Positions 7,839-16,759 of a DNA stretch of 64,000 nucleotides are shown here, in pieces. Origin of the DNA: Desertibacillus haloalkaliphilus (GTDB taxonomy: Bacteria > Bacillota > Bacilli > Bacillales > KJ1-10-99). Both the position numbers and the translations under genes were made by a program. Every line of letters begins with the position of its first letter. Position 1 is the first letter of the stretch. Location of the stretch: positions 74,190-138,189 of the forward strand of contig NZ_JAHPIV010000003.1 of NCBI RefSeq assembly GCF_019039105.1, given 5' to 3'. Below the pieces are notes generated by a model that saw only the letters and a list, made by a program, of their open reading frames with translations, ran no database searches and was not told the origin of the DNA.

Positions 7839-8576
7839 ATGGTAATGAATCACATGGTTCAGCTTATGAAACAGTTGTCAGGTAAAGTTGGTTCTAGCAT
7901 TTATAGCTCAGTCTCTAATCAAGGAAATCCCCATCATGTCTCATTTTTGCGACAAATGGAAAAAGAGGTCAAGCAGCAAAAAGACGTGCTTGAACAACCG
8001 CTTGATAAATTAAATGTCATCGTCTTTGACCTTGAAACGACAGGCTTCTATCCTGATCAGGGGGACAAAGTTTTATCGATTGGTGCGGTCAAGGTTAATG
8101 GTGATGTCATTGATGAATGTGACTGTTTTTATTCACTTGTACACGCAAATGTCAACGTTGATCCTAGAATTAGTGAACTAACAGGCATCACGACCGCTGA
8201 TCTAAAAACGGCTCCTTCACTTCAGCAAGTGCTTGGTGAGTTTTATCGATATATTGAAGGACAAGTGCTTGTCGCTCATCATGCGAATCATGAAAAGAGC
8301 TTTATGCAGCATGCCACGTGGAGTGTACGTCGAAAGAACTTTCAGCACCGCATCATTGATACGTCATTTTTGACGCGGCTTTTTCAAACAAGTGAGCGCT
8401 TGGTGAGTTTAGATGAATGCTGTAGTTATTTTGGAATTGCAACAAACGGTAGACATCACGCCTTACATGATGCAAAAATGACAGCCGAACTTTGGCGGGC
8501 TAGTGTGAAAAAGGTTCAAGACCTAGGCTATCAAACATTAAATGATATTTATGTTCAATTAGCGAAAATGAGATAG
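7839..8576 (+). CDS. DnaQ-like 3'-5' exonuclease (DEDDh)
   Basis: Exonuclease motifs: D64 and E66 in VIVFDLETTGF (ExoI), a middle block around the HHANHEKSF stretch (ExoII), and H206 with D211 in GRHHALHDA (ExoIII, DEDDh type). An N-terminal extension of about 58 residues precedes the domain. The product is 245 residues. The gene overlaps the regulation of the upstream nucleotidyltransferase gene (4-bp gap), so the two are almost certainly translated from one mRNA. A proofreading role for Pol III is unlikely because bacilli use PolC; the substrate is unknown. Confidence 0.85.
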   Translation: MVMNHMVQLMKQLSGKVGSSIYSSVSNQGNPHHVSFLRQMEKEVKQQKDVLEQPLDKLNVIVFDLETTGFYPDQGDKVLSIGAVKVNGDVIDECDCFYSLVHANVNVDPRISELTGITTADLKTAPSLQQVLGEFYRYIEGQVLVAHHANHEKSFMQHATWSVRRKNFQHRIIDTSFLTRLFQTSERLVSLDECCSYFGIATNGRHHALHDAKMTAELWRASVKKVQDLGYQTLNDIYVQLAKMR

Positions 8577-8626
8577 AAGGTTAAGGTACGTTTTGTCAGA
8601 TTTACTTTGTGAAGGAGGCGTGTTCA

Positions 8627-8974
8627 TTGAGTCAGGACCTTCCGCGTCATATCGCCATTTTTCCGATTAGTGTCGTTCAAGAGCTTACGAATCTAACAGC
8701 TAGACAAATTCGATATTATGAAGAGCAAGGACTAATCAAACCAGCCCGAAACCAAGGGAATCAACGGATCTTCTCATTACATGATATTGAACGATTTATA
8801 GAAATTAAGGGCTTCATTGACCGCGGCGTCAATATCGCTGGAATTAAGGCAATGTTTGAATCAGAGTTACAAATAGAAAACCGTTTGCCTGCTGATGTCA
8901 AGACTAGTTATGTTCAAGTTTCAGACAAAACTATCAATGAATGGATGAAGATATTACGCCAAAGGTTGAAATGA
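8627..8974 (+). CDS. GlnR/TnrA-like MerR-family regulator
   Basis: The N-terminal 80 residues align closely by eye with B. subtilis GlnR and TnrA: a hydrophobic FPISVVQ start, then LTARQIRYYEEQGL, then a wing and recognition region ending in GVNIAGIKA. At 115 residues it is shorter than GlnR (135) and nearer TnrA (110), with a distinct C-terminal tail ending in a basic helix. The TTG at 8627 follows AAGGAGGCG; a GTG at 8609 would overlap this site. Its location at the end of the amtB cluster, which carries a GlnR/TnrA box, suggests it controls nitrogen genes. It may be a second GlnR-type protein beside the one of a glnRA operon elsewhere. Confidence 0.82.
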   Translation: MSQDLPRHIAIFPISVVQELTNLTARQIRYYEEQGLIKPARNQGNQRIFSLHDIERFIEIKGFIDRGVNIAGIKAMFESELQIENRLPADVKTSYVQVSDKTINEWMKILRQRLK

Positions 8975-9010
8975 GGGGTGGAGTTAGCCGTTGTATTCAG
9001 GTAAAAAGGT

Positions 9011-9064
9011 AGGACTGTTTTATAAGATTGGTGACTAATCTTTTAAGACAGTTCTATTTTTCAT
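9011..9064 (+). terminator. Intrinsic terminator after the amtB cluster
   Basis: Long arms (9011-9029 with 9037-9055, two mismatches) are followed by attttt. Confidence 0.8.
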
Positions 9065-9233
9065 TTATCTAAAGCATTTATAGTTATTTTCGATCAGAAA
9101 ACGTTATGGTATACTTTTTGCAAGTATGGATTATAAGGATTGTTCATTAGGGTAGATGCATGGTTGTTCTCTCGTTAAATGGGCCTTTTGAACACGTACG
9201 ATATGCGATTTTCATAAGAAAGAAGGCGCTAGT

Positions 9234-10841
9234 GTGGACGAAAAAAGGACGACTCTTATTTATGATCGAAATCAATTAATAGCCAAATTGACATGGGTGT
9301 TTTTTACTATAACCGTTTTGACGAATGCTTTAGTTGACCCGCTTATTCTTGTGTATATTATCCCTGCAGGTCTGCTGACCTGTCTTGTAATGACAAGGGT
9401 TGCTAGAAAAGATCGAGTAACCGAAAATTCGATGTATGTTGCTGTTCTGACATTGTTTTTATTTTTCTTTTTTCTTATTCAAATTGAACCGATCTTATTA
9501 AATTTTATCTTTATCTGGTTTGCATTGCTGCTTAGTTCCATTTATCATCAAGACCGACCAATTCTTTTGGCTGGTTTTTTAACGGTTGCTTGTACGATTT
9601 ATTTTTTTAGTTTTTATCAGGAGCAAATTTTCCCTAATAGCGATCCCGTTGATGTGATCTATTTCTCGTTATTTGGGCTATTTTTTACTGTCTTTTTAAT
9701 TTATTCGAGCCGTTTTACGGAACGGCTTCGCGAACGAGCGGAACAAAAAGAAGCGAAGACATCAGATCAATTATGGGAAACAAGAGAGTATCTCGAGTCG
9801 TTTTTTAACCATATGACAGATGCAGTTGTAGTACATGATCGGCATGGAATGATTATGAAGGTTAACAAACGCTTCGAAGGAATGTATGGCTGGAAGGAAG
9901 ATGAGATTGTTGGACAGCGGGTGCCGTTTATCAAAGAGGAGAGTGTTGATGAAATTTACCGCTTATGGTCTCGGTTAGACTCTGGGCAGTCTGATTATGA
10001 AATGAGTCATCATACGAAAACCGGTGAGCTGATTGATGTTAGCATGACAATATCGCCGATCCGCAATAAAAGCGGAGAGGTTGTAGCTTTGGCGACGATC
10101 GCTAAGGATTATACGGAGCGAAAGAAGACAGAAGAATTGCTGAGGCGTTCGGAAAAGCTTTCAGTTGTTGGTCAGCTCGCAGCGGGGGTTGCACATGAAA
10201 TTCGAAATCCGCTAACCGTTGTCTCAGGATTTATCCAATTATTGCAGCAAAACCAAAAAATGTCTCCAGAACATTTTGAGATGATTGATTCTGAATTAAA
10301 AAGGGTAAATACGATTATCGGCGAATTTTTACTATTAGCGAAACCTAACGATGTGAAATTTGAATATAAAAGTATACTTCCGTTAGTTGAAGAAGTTGTA
10401 ACATTATTAAATACGACGGCGGTTATGCAAAATATTAAAATCTTTTTAAGCTATGATGAACGAGTGCCGCATATCAAATGTGAACCAAACCAAATTAAGC
10501 AAGTGATTATCAATCTGTTGAAAAACGCGATCGAAGCGATGAAATTTGGGGGTTCGATTTATGTGTATGTTGGGAGCTATCATGATGACTATGTTAGAAT
10601 TCGAGTAGTTGACCAAGGGGAAGGAATACCTGACGATAAAATGACGAAGCTCGGTGAGCCATTTTATACAACGAAAGATAAGGGAACAGGGTTAGGCTTA
10701 ATGGTTAGTCATAAAATTATTGAAAATCACCACGGGCAACTTAGGTTTGTAAGCAAGCCTAATGAAGGGACGTCGGTTGATTTGTTGTTACCGAAGTCGA
10801 CTCATGTTTCAACAACGGATGAGGTACAAATTAGTAAGTAG
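9234..10841 (+). CDS. Sporulation-type sensor histidine kinase with PAS domain
   Basis: Membrane kinase of 535 residues. Several hydrophobic segments occupy about residues 18-160 (5-6 helices, no large external loop), followed by a short coiled stretch and a PAS domain around 183-300. The phosphoacceptor is H321 in GVAHEIRNPLT, and the ATPase has N (NLLKNAIEAM), G1 (DQGEGIP) and G2 (GTGLGL) boxes. This arrangement matches the KinB/KinD/KinE group of B. subtilis sporulation kinases that feed Spo0F, and spo0F is encoded 38 kb to the right. No response regulator is adjacent, as usual for such orphan kinases. The GTG start follows AGAAGGCGC. A TATACT -10 lies at 9110-9115 with a weak -35. Confidence 0.82.
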   Translation: MDEKRTTLIYDRNQLIAKLTWVFFTITVLTNALVDPLILVYIIPAGLLTCLVMTRVARKDRVTENSMYVAVLTLFLFFFFLIQIEPILLNFIFIWFALLLSSIYHQDRPILLAGFLTVACTIYFFSFYQEQIFPNSDPVDVIYFSLFGLFFTVFLIYSSRFTERLRERAEQKEAKTSDQLWETREYLESFFNHMTDAVVVHDRHGMIMKVNKRFEGMYGWKEDEIVGQRVPFIKEESVDEIYRLWSRLDSGQSDYEMSHHTKTGELIDVSMTISPIRNKSGEVVALATIAKDYTERKKTEELLRRSEKLSVVGQLAAGVAHEIRNPLTVVSGFIQLLQQNQKMSPEHFEMIDSELKRVNTIIGEFLLLAKPNDVKFEYKSILPLVEEVVTLLNTTAVMQNIKIFLSYDERVPHIKCEPNQIKQVIINLLKNAIEAMKFGGSIYVYVGSYHDDYVRIRVVDQGEGIPDDKMTKLGEPFYTTKDKGTGLGLMVSHKIIENHHGQLRFVSKPNEGTSVDLLLPKSTHVSTTDEVQISK

Positions 10842-10854
10842 AAGGAGTGAGTCC

Positions 10855-11154
10855 ATGAATATTTCGGCTAAAACAGTCGTATCTAAAATGGATCAACAAA
10901 TGTCAATGTTAAAGGCACTTGTTAACGAAACACCGACGAAGGCTGAGAAAGTTCGAGAGCAAGCGAAGGTCATTAAAATGTATTGTGAGTTACTCACTGA
11001 TGAAGCTGATGAGCAGCCGACTGTTGTTACTAACAAACCGAGCGAAGCTCCAAAGCAAGTAGCATCAGTTCAGCCGGTGCAGGCGGTTCAATCAACGAGT
11101 TTGACACCTACACAAGGGAATGAAGACGGAAACGATAACCTGTTAGAATTTTAA
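10855..11154 (+). CDS. ywdI: YwdI family small protein (DUF5327)
   Basis: A 99-residue protein. The N-terminal ~45 residues form a predicted helical segment (ISAKTVVSKMDQQ... IKMYCELL) like B. subtilis YwdI, followed by a low-complexity tail rich in Pro, Val, Gln and Thr. Function unknown. ATG 10855 has GAAGGAG 7 bases upstream, 13 bp after the kinase stop, so it may be co-transcribed with the kinase. ywdK follows, as in B. subtilis. Confidence 0.75.
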   Translation: MNISAKTVVSKMDQQMSMLKALVNETPTKAEKVREQAKVIKMYCELLTDEADEQPTVVTNKPSEAPKQVASVQPVQAVQSTSLTPTQGNEDGNDNLLEF

Positions 11155-11239
11155 CAAAAGTGGTGCTTGCTTTTCAGGTAACTGTGCCTTGTGTTATCCT
11201 ATTTTTAACAGTAGAAACAGATAGAGTGGGGAGACGATC

Positions 11240-11614
11240 ATGGCAAACTTATTTATCATGCTAGGAAGTATCGGTGCAGGGTTAGCAGTAGCGCTAGGAG
11301 CATTTGGAGCCCATGGATTAGAAGGAAAGCTAACGGAACGCTTTATGCAAAATTTCCAAACAGGCGTCCAGTATCAAATGTATCACTCACTTGGTTTACT
11401 AGCGATTGGCATATTAGCTAGTAAAGCAGCTAGTACGTCAATGTTCGTGTGGGCAGGCTGGTTAATGGTCGTTGGTATCATTTTATTTTCAGGAAGCTTG
11501 TACGTGTTAAGTTTAACAGGGATTACAAAACTTGGTGCGATCACACCATTAGGTGGAGTAGCCTTTATTGCTGGTTGGGTGTTGCTAGCGATTGCTGCAG
11601 TGAAATCATTGTAA
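11240..11614 (+). CDS. ywdK: YwdK, DUF423 membrane protein
   Basis: A 124-residue integral membrane protein with four hydrophobic segments and the DUF423 signature ALGAFGAHGLEG near the N-terminus, then the QYQMYHSLGL block. Function unknown. The ATG is preceded by GTGGGGAG. Genomic order ywdI-ywdK-gerQ matches B. subtilis. Confidence 0.88.
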   Translation: MANLFIMLGSIGAGLAVALGAFGAHGLEGKLTERFMQNFQTGVQYQMYHSLGLLAIGILASKAASTSMFVWAGWLMVVGIILFSGSLYVLSLTGITKLGAITPLGGVAFIAGWVLLAIAAVKSL

Positions 11615-11643
11615 GTCTTTTTAACGAAGAAACTGATAGAACG

Positions 11644-11680
11644 AAAAAGATGCTTCTCATAAACTGAGAAGCATCTTTTT
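11644..11680. terminator. Bidirectional terminator between ywdK and gerQ
   Basis: A 16-bp perfect stem (11644-11659 with 11665-11680) with A and T runs at its base serves the two convergent genes. Confidence 0.92.
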
Positions 11681-11708
11681 GGTAACTAGCACCAACTGAC
11701 AAAGTGGC

Positions 11709-12410
11709 TTAACGAGGTTGATATTGACTTAATTCTCCAGGTGCAAACCCATCAAATGGATATTCATATTCAATTTCTTCATCAAAGCTGACAAAGTCAA
11801 GGTATACCATAAGGAGTAAGTACCATCTGCCTGTTTCAGGATCACTAATGACGATATGGTCACGGCCTGCCTCTTCAAGACGTCCGACAAATACCCGTGA
11901 TGTCCACTCTGGGTTATTTTCAAATGTCATGTGGACACGAACGATTTTACCTCGGTTGAGGCGCAAGATGTTTTCAATATAAGACTGTTCCATTGGAAGC
12001 ATACCAGGTACATCTGGGAACCCAGGACTAGGTGCCGGTGGCATTGGTGGTACTTGTAATCCAGGTTGGAAACCTCCTGGGAATGGCTGTTGTGGCATCC
12101 CTGGCTGAAAACCTCCTGGAAATGGCTGTTGTGGCATCCCTGGTTGGAGACCCCCTGGGAATGGCTCTTGCGGCATCCCTGGCTGAAAACCTCCTGGAAA
12201 TGGCTGTTGTGGCATCCCTGGCTGAAATCCCCCTGGAAATGGTTGTTGTGGCATCATCCCCGGTTGGAAACCTCCTGGGAACCCTGGGGATGGTTGTTGC
12301 GGCATCCCTGCAAATTGTTCCATTGGGTCCATATATGGCATCTCATTCGGGTCTGCATGTGGTTGTTGACCTGTTTGTTGTGGGTCTTGAGGGCTCCATT
12401 GATGTTGCAT
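11709..12410 (-). CDS. gerQ: Spore coat protein GerQ
   Basis: The inner spore coat protein needed to hold CwlJ in the spore. The C-terminal third (about residues 143-233) matches GerQ: YIENILRLNRGK, then HMTFEN, then GRDHIVISDPETG and the YLDFVSFDEEI end. The N-terminal half is a Pro/Gly/Gln-rich repeat of 13 residues (consensus FPGGFQPGMPQQP), six copies at about residues 44-118. The only lysine in the protein is K155, so the N-terminal lysines that transglutaminase Tgl cross-links in B. subtilis GerQ have no counterpart. Transcribed behind cwlJ (35-bp gap); ATG preceded by AAGGAGTG. Confidence 0.93.
   Translation of the reverse strand: MQHQWSPQDPQQTGQQPHADPNEMPYMDPMEQFAGMPQQPSPGFPGGFQPGMMPQQPFPGGFQPGMPQQPFPGGFQPGMPQEPFPGGLQPGMPQQPFPGGFQPGMPQQPFPGGFQPGLQVPPMPPAPSPGFPDVPGMLPMEQSYIENILRLNRGKIVRVHMTFENNPEWTSRVFVGRLEEAGRDHIVISDPETGRWYLLLMVYLDFVSFDEEIEYEYPFDGFAPGELSQYQPR
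12057..12281 (-). repeat. 39-bp tandem repeat inside gerQ
   Basis: Six in-frame copies of a 13-codon unit encode the PGG(F/L)QPG repeats of GerQ; one copy is 14 codons. Copies differ by a few synonymous changes. Confidence 0.9.
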
Positions 12411-12445
12411 GAAATCACTCCTTAACTAAATTTTGTTCAATGAAT

Positions 12446-12877
12446 TTAAAAAGTGCCGAAAACTGAAGGGCAATCATTGTGTATGGGTTGATAGAAGCAA
12501 TGGAGCTTGTAACGCCCTGTGTTCCATTGCCCCCACCATTGAGCTGGACAACTCCCCTCAGGCCTAAAAAACCATAGTGAAAATTCAGCTGGTTGGAAGC
12601 GCTCACCATTGACAAGACGTCTAGCTAACCTAATTTCTTTATCGCGTGCCCGTTGATAAAAGTAACCTTTTTGCACTGCTTCAAAGCCACCTGGTGACTG
12701 AAAGGCCATTTGTGGAACAGTTCGAATATCTTCAAAGTCTAAACAGTTGGCCCTGACGCGGTTGACCATTGTGTTCCCTGCTAACAGCATCCCTTGAACG
12801 CCTTCCCCTTCAGCTTCAGCTCGAATCAATCGTGCCAAAACCTTCATATCTTCTTCTGAAGCTTTGATGACAGCCAT
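12446..12877 (-). CDS. cwlJ: Spore cortex-lytic hydrolase CwlJ
   Basis: Hydrolase of spore cortex peptidoglycan during germination, activated by Ca-dipicolinate. The 143-residue protein matches CwlJ along its length: LARLIRAEAEGEG with the catalytic glutamate, GNTMVNRVRANC, KGYFYQRARD, FSLWFFRPEG and CFYQP. Starts with ATG after GGAGGTG. First gene of a leftward cwlJ-gerQ pair; CwlJ needs GerQ for its presence in spores. A mother-cell sigma-E promoter is expected upstream, but I could not place one with confidence. Confidence 0.95.
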   Translation of the reverse strand: MAVIKASEEDMKVLARLIRAEAEGEGVQGMLLAGNTMVNRVRANCLDFEDIRTVPQMAFQSPGGFEAVQKGYFYQRARDKEIRLARRLVNGERFQPAEFSLWFFRPEGSCPAQWWGQWNTGRYKLHCFYQPIHNDCPSVFGTF

Positions 12878-13146
12878 CGCTTCACCTCCACAGTTGATAA
12901 AGAAGTACGAGTGAGTGTACTTCAGTGCTCTTGTTGTTTGGAAGACGATGTTTTAATTAATACGATGAACGAAAATGCTATCGTATGTAACAACAAATCA
13001 TTTACATGAAGTCCTGTTGTTTTGTTGCAGTTAGTTCAACTATATGAACCTAGATTTTTAACTATGCCACTTTTATTAGAGTCTGTTTTAAAAAAGCGCC
13101 TCCCCTGTTTGAATGGACTTTAACATGATCCACTAGAAAAACGATG
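12878..13146. other. Gene-free stretch upstream of cwlJ
   Basis: Holds the leftward cwlJ control region and a short inverted repeat (gaagtac at 12902-12908 with gtacttc at 12917-12923). No ORF or RNA gene is evident; no clear sigma-E hexamers were found. Confidence 0.5.
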
Positions 13147-13194
13147 TAAAAAAGAGCGTGTTCTAAAGGTAGTTAACACCTTTTAGAACACGCC
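13147..13194 (-). terminator. hemQ terminator
   Basis: A 16-bp near-perfect stem (13156-13170 with 13178-13193, one bulge) is followed leftward by a T run (tctttttt). Confidence 0.88.
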
Positions 13195-13221
13195 CTCGGG
13201 CCTTTATGCTTGTTATTTTTT

Positions 13222-13971
13222 TTATACGTGAAAGAATGCGGGAATGTTTTCTTCTGTTAAGATATTTCCAACGTAGAAGGAACCGAATTCTCCAAAACGA
13301 GCGGAAACTTCGTCGAAACGCATCTCATAGACAAGCTTTTTAAATTGGAGCACATCATCAGCGAATAACGTAACGCCCCATTCCCAATCATCAAAGCCGA
13401 CAGAGCCAGTGATCACTTGTTTAACTTTTCCTGCATAGCTGCGACCAATCATGCCGTGACTTCTCATCATTGAACGTCGCTCATCCATCGAAAGCATGTA
13501 CCAATTATCGTTTCCTTGGCGACGCTTGTCCATTGGATAGAAGCAGATGTGGTTTGCTTTTGGTAAAGTTGGTTTTAAACGTGCTTGAATCTGTGGATCA
13601 TCTTCAGGGTTTGTACCATCTTTTGCAGGCATATAGTTACTAAGCTCAACGACTGAGACGTAAGAATATGTAGGAATTGTGAACTCAGCAAAACGAGTTT
13701 TATTAAACTCATTTTCAATGTCATTTAATTCTTCCATCGTTGGGCGTAGCAGCATCATCACTAGATCTGCTTTTTGTCCAACAATAGAGTATAACGCGTG
13801 ACTGCCTTCTTTCTTTTCTTCTGTATTGTTCCATTTTTCAACTAATCCAAGGAATTCATTAAGGATCGATTGGCGCTCTTCACTAGAAAGTGTCTTCCAT
13901 GCTGGCCAATTAATTGTACGGAAGTCATGCAGGCAATACCAGCCATCTAACGTTTTTGCTGCTTCACTCAT
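13222..13971 (-). CDS. hemQ: Coproheme decarboxylase HemQ (YwfI)
   Basis: Last step of the coproporphyrin-dependent haem pathway of Gram-positives: oxidative decarboxylation of coproheme to haem b. The 249-residue protein has the chlorite-dismutase fold pattern, with FYPMDKRR (catalytic tyrosine region), [11 protein letters not shown] carrying the proximal histidine, and the [12 protein letters not shown] block. Gene order hemQ, pta, lipL is that of B. subtilis ywfI-pta-ywfL. Single leftward gene; ATG preceded by AAGGAGTG. Confidence 0.94.
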   Translation of the reverse strand: MSEAAKTLDGWYCLHDFRTINWPAWKTLSSEERQSILNEFLGLVEKWNNTEEKKEGSHALYSIVGQKADLVMMLLRPTMEELNDIENEFNKTRFAEFTIPTYSYVSVVELSNYMPAKDGTNPEDDPQIQARLKPTLPKANHICFYPMDKRRQGNDNWYMLSMDERRSMMRSHGMIGRSYAGKVKQVITGSVGFDDWEWGVTLFADDVLQFKKLVYEMRFDEVSARFGEFGSFYVGNILTEENIPAFFHV

Positions 13972-14284
13972 GATTTATACACTCCTTAGTTATTAAAATT
14001 ATCAGTTTTACGTTGTCGATACATGGTTAATCATACCATACTTCAAAGAATATATTCAAAACAGACGGTATGACGTTAACAAAAGGTGGTATCGTTGGCC
14101 CTGCATGATGCAAAACGGAATGGGACATGCTGAATAGAAGAGAGTGTGAGGTTAAAAAGCTGACTTCTAGATAAGAATCATTTGAATATTACCATTTTTA
14201 GTACATTGACAAATACGGTTTATTTTTGATTTCAAGAGGAGTATTCTAATGGTAAGATGACCCGATTATTAGGAGGATATATAC
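13972..14284. other. Divergent control region between hemQ and pta
   Basis: Contains the 5' ends of two divergent genes. TTGACA at 14206-14211 could be a rightward -35, but no good -10 lies at the right distance. No ORF, RNA gene or clear operator was recognised. Confidence 0.4.
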
Positions 14285-15274
14285 ATGAGTGATCTCTTTA
14301 CTGAAATAAAAGCGAAGGTAAAACAAGACCGTCCAACGGTTGTGTTCCCCGAAGGCCTTGATGAGCGAATTTTAAAAGCAGCTCATCAATTGGCTACAGA
14401 CGAAGTCGTCAAACCGATTTTAATTGGCAATCAAGAAGAAATTGCTGCAAAGGCAAAGGATTTAAATGTTTCATTAACGGGTATAGAAGTGATTAATCCG
14501 GCAAGCTATGAGCAATTCGATATGCTTGTACAATCATTTGTGGAACGTCGAAAAGGCAAGGAAACGGAAGAGTCAGCACGAGAAAAACTTCTTGACCCAA
14601 ACTATTTTGGTACGATGCTCGTTCACGTTGATTTAGCAGATGGGTTAGTAAGTGGAGCAGTTCATTCGACGGGTGACACGGTTCGTCCGGCCTTACAAAT
14701 CATTAAAACACAGCCAGGAATTAAGAAGACATCAGGTGTATTTGTGATGGTTAAGGATGAGCAAAAGTTTGTCTTTGGTGACTGTGCGATTAACATTTCG
14801 CCAAATGATGAAGAGTTAGCTGAAATCGCGATTGCGACAGCAGAAACGGCGAAAGTCTTTGATCTTGATCCAAAAGTTGCAATGTTAAGCTTCTCAACAA
14901 AAGGATCAGCGTCTTCAATTGAAACGAAAAAGGTTTCTGCGGCAACGAAAATTGCTCAGGAATCTCGCCCAGACTTAGTCATTGATGGTGAATTCCAATT
15001 TGATGCTGCGTTCGTACCAGCGGTTGCTCAGAAAAAGGCACCTGATTCGCCATTACGTGGTGAGGCCAATGTGTTTATCTTCCCGAGCTTAGAATCTGGG
15101 AACCTCGGCTATAAAATTGCACAACGCTTAGGCGGATATGAAGCAATAGGACCGATTTTACAAGGCTTAAATAAGCCAGTGAATGATTTATCACGTGGAT
15201 GTAATGAACAAGATGTTTATAAGTTAGCTCTAATTACAGCGATGCAATCGATTCAAAATAAAGTGTTATCATAA
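14285..15274 (+). CDS. pta: Phosphate acetyltransferase
   Basis: Interconverts acetyl-CoA and acetyl phosphate; with AckA it forms the acetate overflow route. The 329-residue, single-domain class I enzyme starts with the family block TVVFPEGLDERIL and contains ADGLVSGAVHSTGDTVRPAL and the C-terminal VFIFPSLESGNLGYK. ATG preceded by AGGAGGATAT. Flanked by terminators, hence monocistronic. No perfect catabolite-responsive element was seen upstream. Confidence 0.96.
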   Translation: MSDLFTEIKAKVKQDRPTVVFPEGLDERILKAAHQLATDEVVKPILIGNQEEIAAKAKDLNVSLTGIEVINPASYEQFDMLVQSFVERRKGKETEESAREKLLDPNYFGTMLVHVDLADGLVSGAVHSTGDTVRPALQIIKTQPGIKKTSGVFVMVKDEQKFVFGDCAINISPNDEELAEIAIATAETAKVFDLDPKVAMLSFSTKGSASSIETKKVSAATKIAQESRPDLVIDGEFQFDAAFVPAVAQKKAPDSPLRGEANVFIFPSLESGNLGYKIAQRLGGYEAIGPILQGLNKPVNDLSRGCNEQDVYKLALITAMQSIQNKVLS

Positions 15275-15286
15275 TAGATGAAGCAA

Positions 15287-15334
15287 AGGGCACTGAAAAA
15301 GTGGATTTCACACTATTTCAGTGCCCTCGTTTAT
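15287..15334. terminator. Terminator between pta and lipL
   Basis: Arms gggcactgaaa and tttcagtgccc lie between the convergent genes, with flanking T-rich sequence on the plus side. Confidence 0.75.
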
Positions 15335-16158
15335 TCCTCCAGTGCTTTTTCATTTCGTTTGAGGACGCGCTCGTAATGATGATCCAACACATTCATTTCA
15401 TCAGCTGTTAGTTGTGATGGGAGTAGTTTAGCACCATGAGTGTTTAGGGTCGTCAGTAACTTGTACATAACGGATTGGATCGTCAGTTCCTCACCGAGTA
15501 ATTCCGATAACGATGCCATTGTCTTTGGGGTAATCGTTGGGTAATCGAATTTTACCGGTTGACCTTGGACGGCAAGGTCATAAAATTTACCGATAAGAGC
15601 GGCGCGTTCAGAACCGCTGTTTGTGACACATAAGTAAATCTGTACGGCCACGCCACCGCGTATGCGGCGTTGGGAAATACCAGCAAATTTTTTACCACCA
15701 ATACTTAAGTCATAACTGCCGGGGCAGTAGGAGCCAACGATTTCCTTTGCTTCAATTGTTATATCTTTATCTGCAAACATCGCTTGAATGAGAGCATACA
15801 TGAGATCGTAGCCATGATTAATCGAAAACTTCTTTTCCTCTTTGACGATCAGTGACAGATTGAGAATGCCCTCATCAAGGACAACAGCGAGTCCGCCTGA
15901 ATTGCGGACAATCGCGCGATAGCCGCTCTCACGTAAAAACTGAACACCTTCTTTGATCATTGGAAGACGGCTGTCTTGAATGCCGAGTACAATCGTCTGA
16001 TGATGAACCCAGGCGCGAACAACAGCTTCGGAATCGCCGGTGCCAATGGAGGTGCATAACGTATCATCAATCGCAAATGATTGCAGCGCATCAAAGCCTG
16101 GTCCAAGCGTTGTTTGGTCAATGAAACGCCAAGGTTGTTTAAGTTGTTGTAGTGACAT
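15331..16158 (-). CDS. lipL: Octanoyl-[GcvH]:protein N-octanoyltransferase LipL
   Basis: Transfers octanoyl groups from GcvH to E2 subunits in the B. subtilis-type lipoate pathway. The 275-residue protein has the biotin/lipoate ligase fold with the catalytic cysteine C145 in [13 protein letters not shown] and the following lysine in [12 protein letters not shown]. The cysteine position distinguishes LipL from LplJ ligases. Order pta-lipL as in B. subtilis (ywfL). Start ATG at 16158; the upstream ribosome site (AAGGGAACG) is moderate. Confidence 0.92.
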   Translation of the reverse strand: MSLQQLKQPWRFIDQTTLGPGFDALQSFAIDDTLCTSIGTGDSEAVVRAWVHHQTIVLGIQDSRLPMIKEGVQFLRESGYRAIVRNSGGLAVVLDEGILNLSLIVKEEKKFSINHGYDLMYALIQAMFADKDITIEAKEIVGSYCPGSYDLSIGGKKFAGISQRRIRGGVAVQIYLCVTNSGSERAALIGKFYDLAVQGQPVKFDYPTITPKTMASLSELLGEELTIQSVMYKLLTTLNTHGAKLLPSQLTADEMNVLDHHYERVLKRNEKALEE

Positions 16159-16313
16159 AATCGTTCCCTTGCCTTTGTCAAAAATTTTCGTTTGCTGTTA
16201 GCATTATATCATGTTTTGTCTTATTGTATTGCTGCTGATCCCGCACTTTACTTCTTACAGTCTCCCTTTATCGGAGCGAATGAGTACTTTTTTGTGTTTA
16301 TGGGAAAGTTAAT

Positions 16314-16343
16314 TTGCATATCAAAGGACAAACATTGTACAAT
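16314..16343 (+). promoter_or_regulatory. Sigma-A promoter of the DUF1450 gene
   Basis: TTGCAT (16314-16319) and TACAAT (16338-16343), 18-bp spacer. Confidence 0.65.
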
Positions 16344-16380
16344 GAAGGATAGTGAATAGAAACGAAAGGAATTGTTACCG

Positions 16381-16605
16381 ATGGCAAACGAATTTAGAGT
16401 CTGTGATATTTGCCAAGCAACGAATATAAAAACATTGCTCCCACGCTTAAAGAAGCTTGATGCTGGCGCTGAAATTCATATTGGCTGTCAATCGTACTGT
16501 GGCCCTGGGCGGAAAAAAGCTTTTACGATGGTAAATAATCGCCCAATTACAGCACCAGACGAAGACCAGCTGATTGAGAAGATAGAAAAAAAGCTAAAAA
16601 AGTAA
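16381..16605 (+). CDS. DUF1450 (YuzB-like) small cysteine protein
   Basis: A 74-residue cytoplasmic protein with four cysteines (CDIC near the N-terminus and [14 protein letters not shown] in the middle), the DUF1450 pattern seen in B. subtilis YuzB. The pattern resembles a thioredoxin-like ferredoxin fold, but binding of an iron-sulfur cluster is not established. ATG 16381 has AAAGGA 10 bases upstream. Own promoter and terminator. Confidence 0.85.
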   Translation: MANEFRVCDICQATNIKTLLPRLKKLDAGAEIHIGCQSYCGPGRKKAFTMVNNRPITAPDEDQLIEKIEKKLKK

Positions 16606-16631
16606 AGAAACATAAGTAATGTGAACAGTCG

Positions 16632-16670
16632 AGGCTATCCTAAGAATTTATCGGATAGTCTTTTTATTTT
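16632..16670 (+). terminator. Terminator after the DUF1450 gene
   Basis: Arms ggctatcc and ggatagtct, then ttttatttt. Confidence 0.8.
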
Positions 16671-16759
16671 GTATAAAATATATTAAAATAATATATTAGA
16701 AAAAGTGTATACGCGTAGTCTATCATTCTTGCATAGCAAGTGAAAGAGAGGAGAAAAAA

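Noticed and set aside
12032-12425. Two overlapping rightward frames of 119-126 codons
   Set aside because: They are antisense readings of the gerQ 39-bp repeats; gerQ itself is a clear family match.
12415-12615. Possible frameshift or second frame at the 3' end of cwlJ
   Set aside because: CwlJ is complete in one frame to its normal C-terminus at 12446; the other frame is a shadow.
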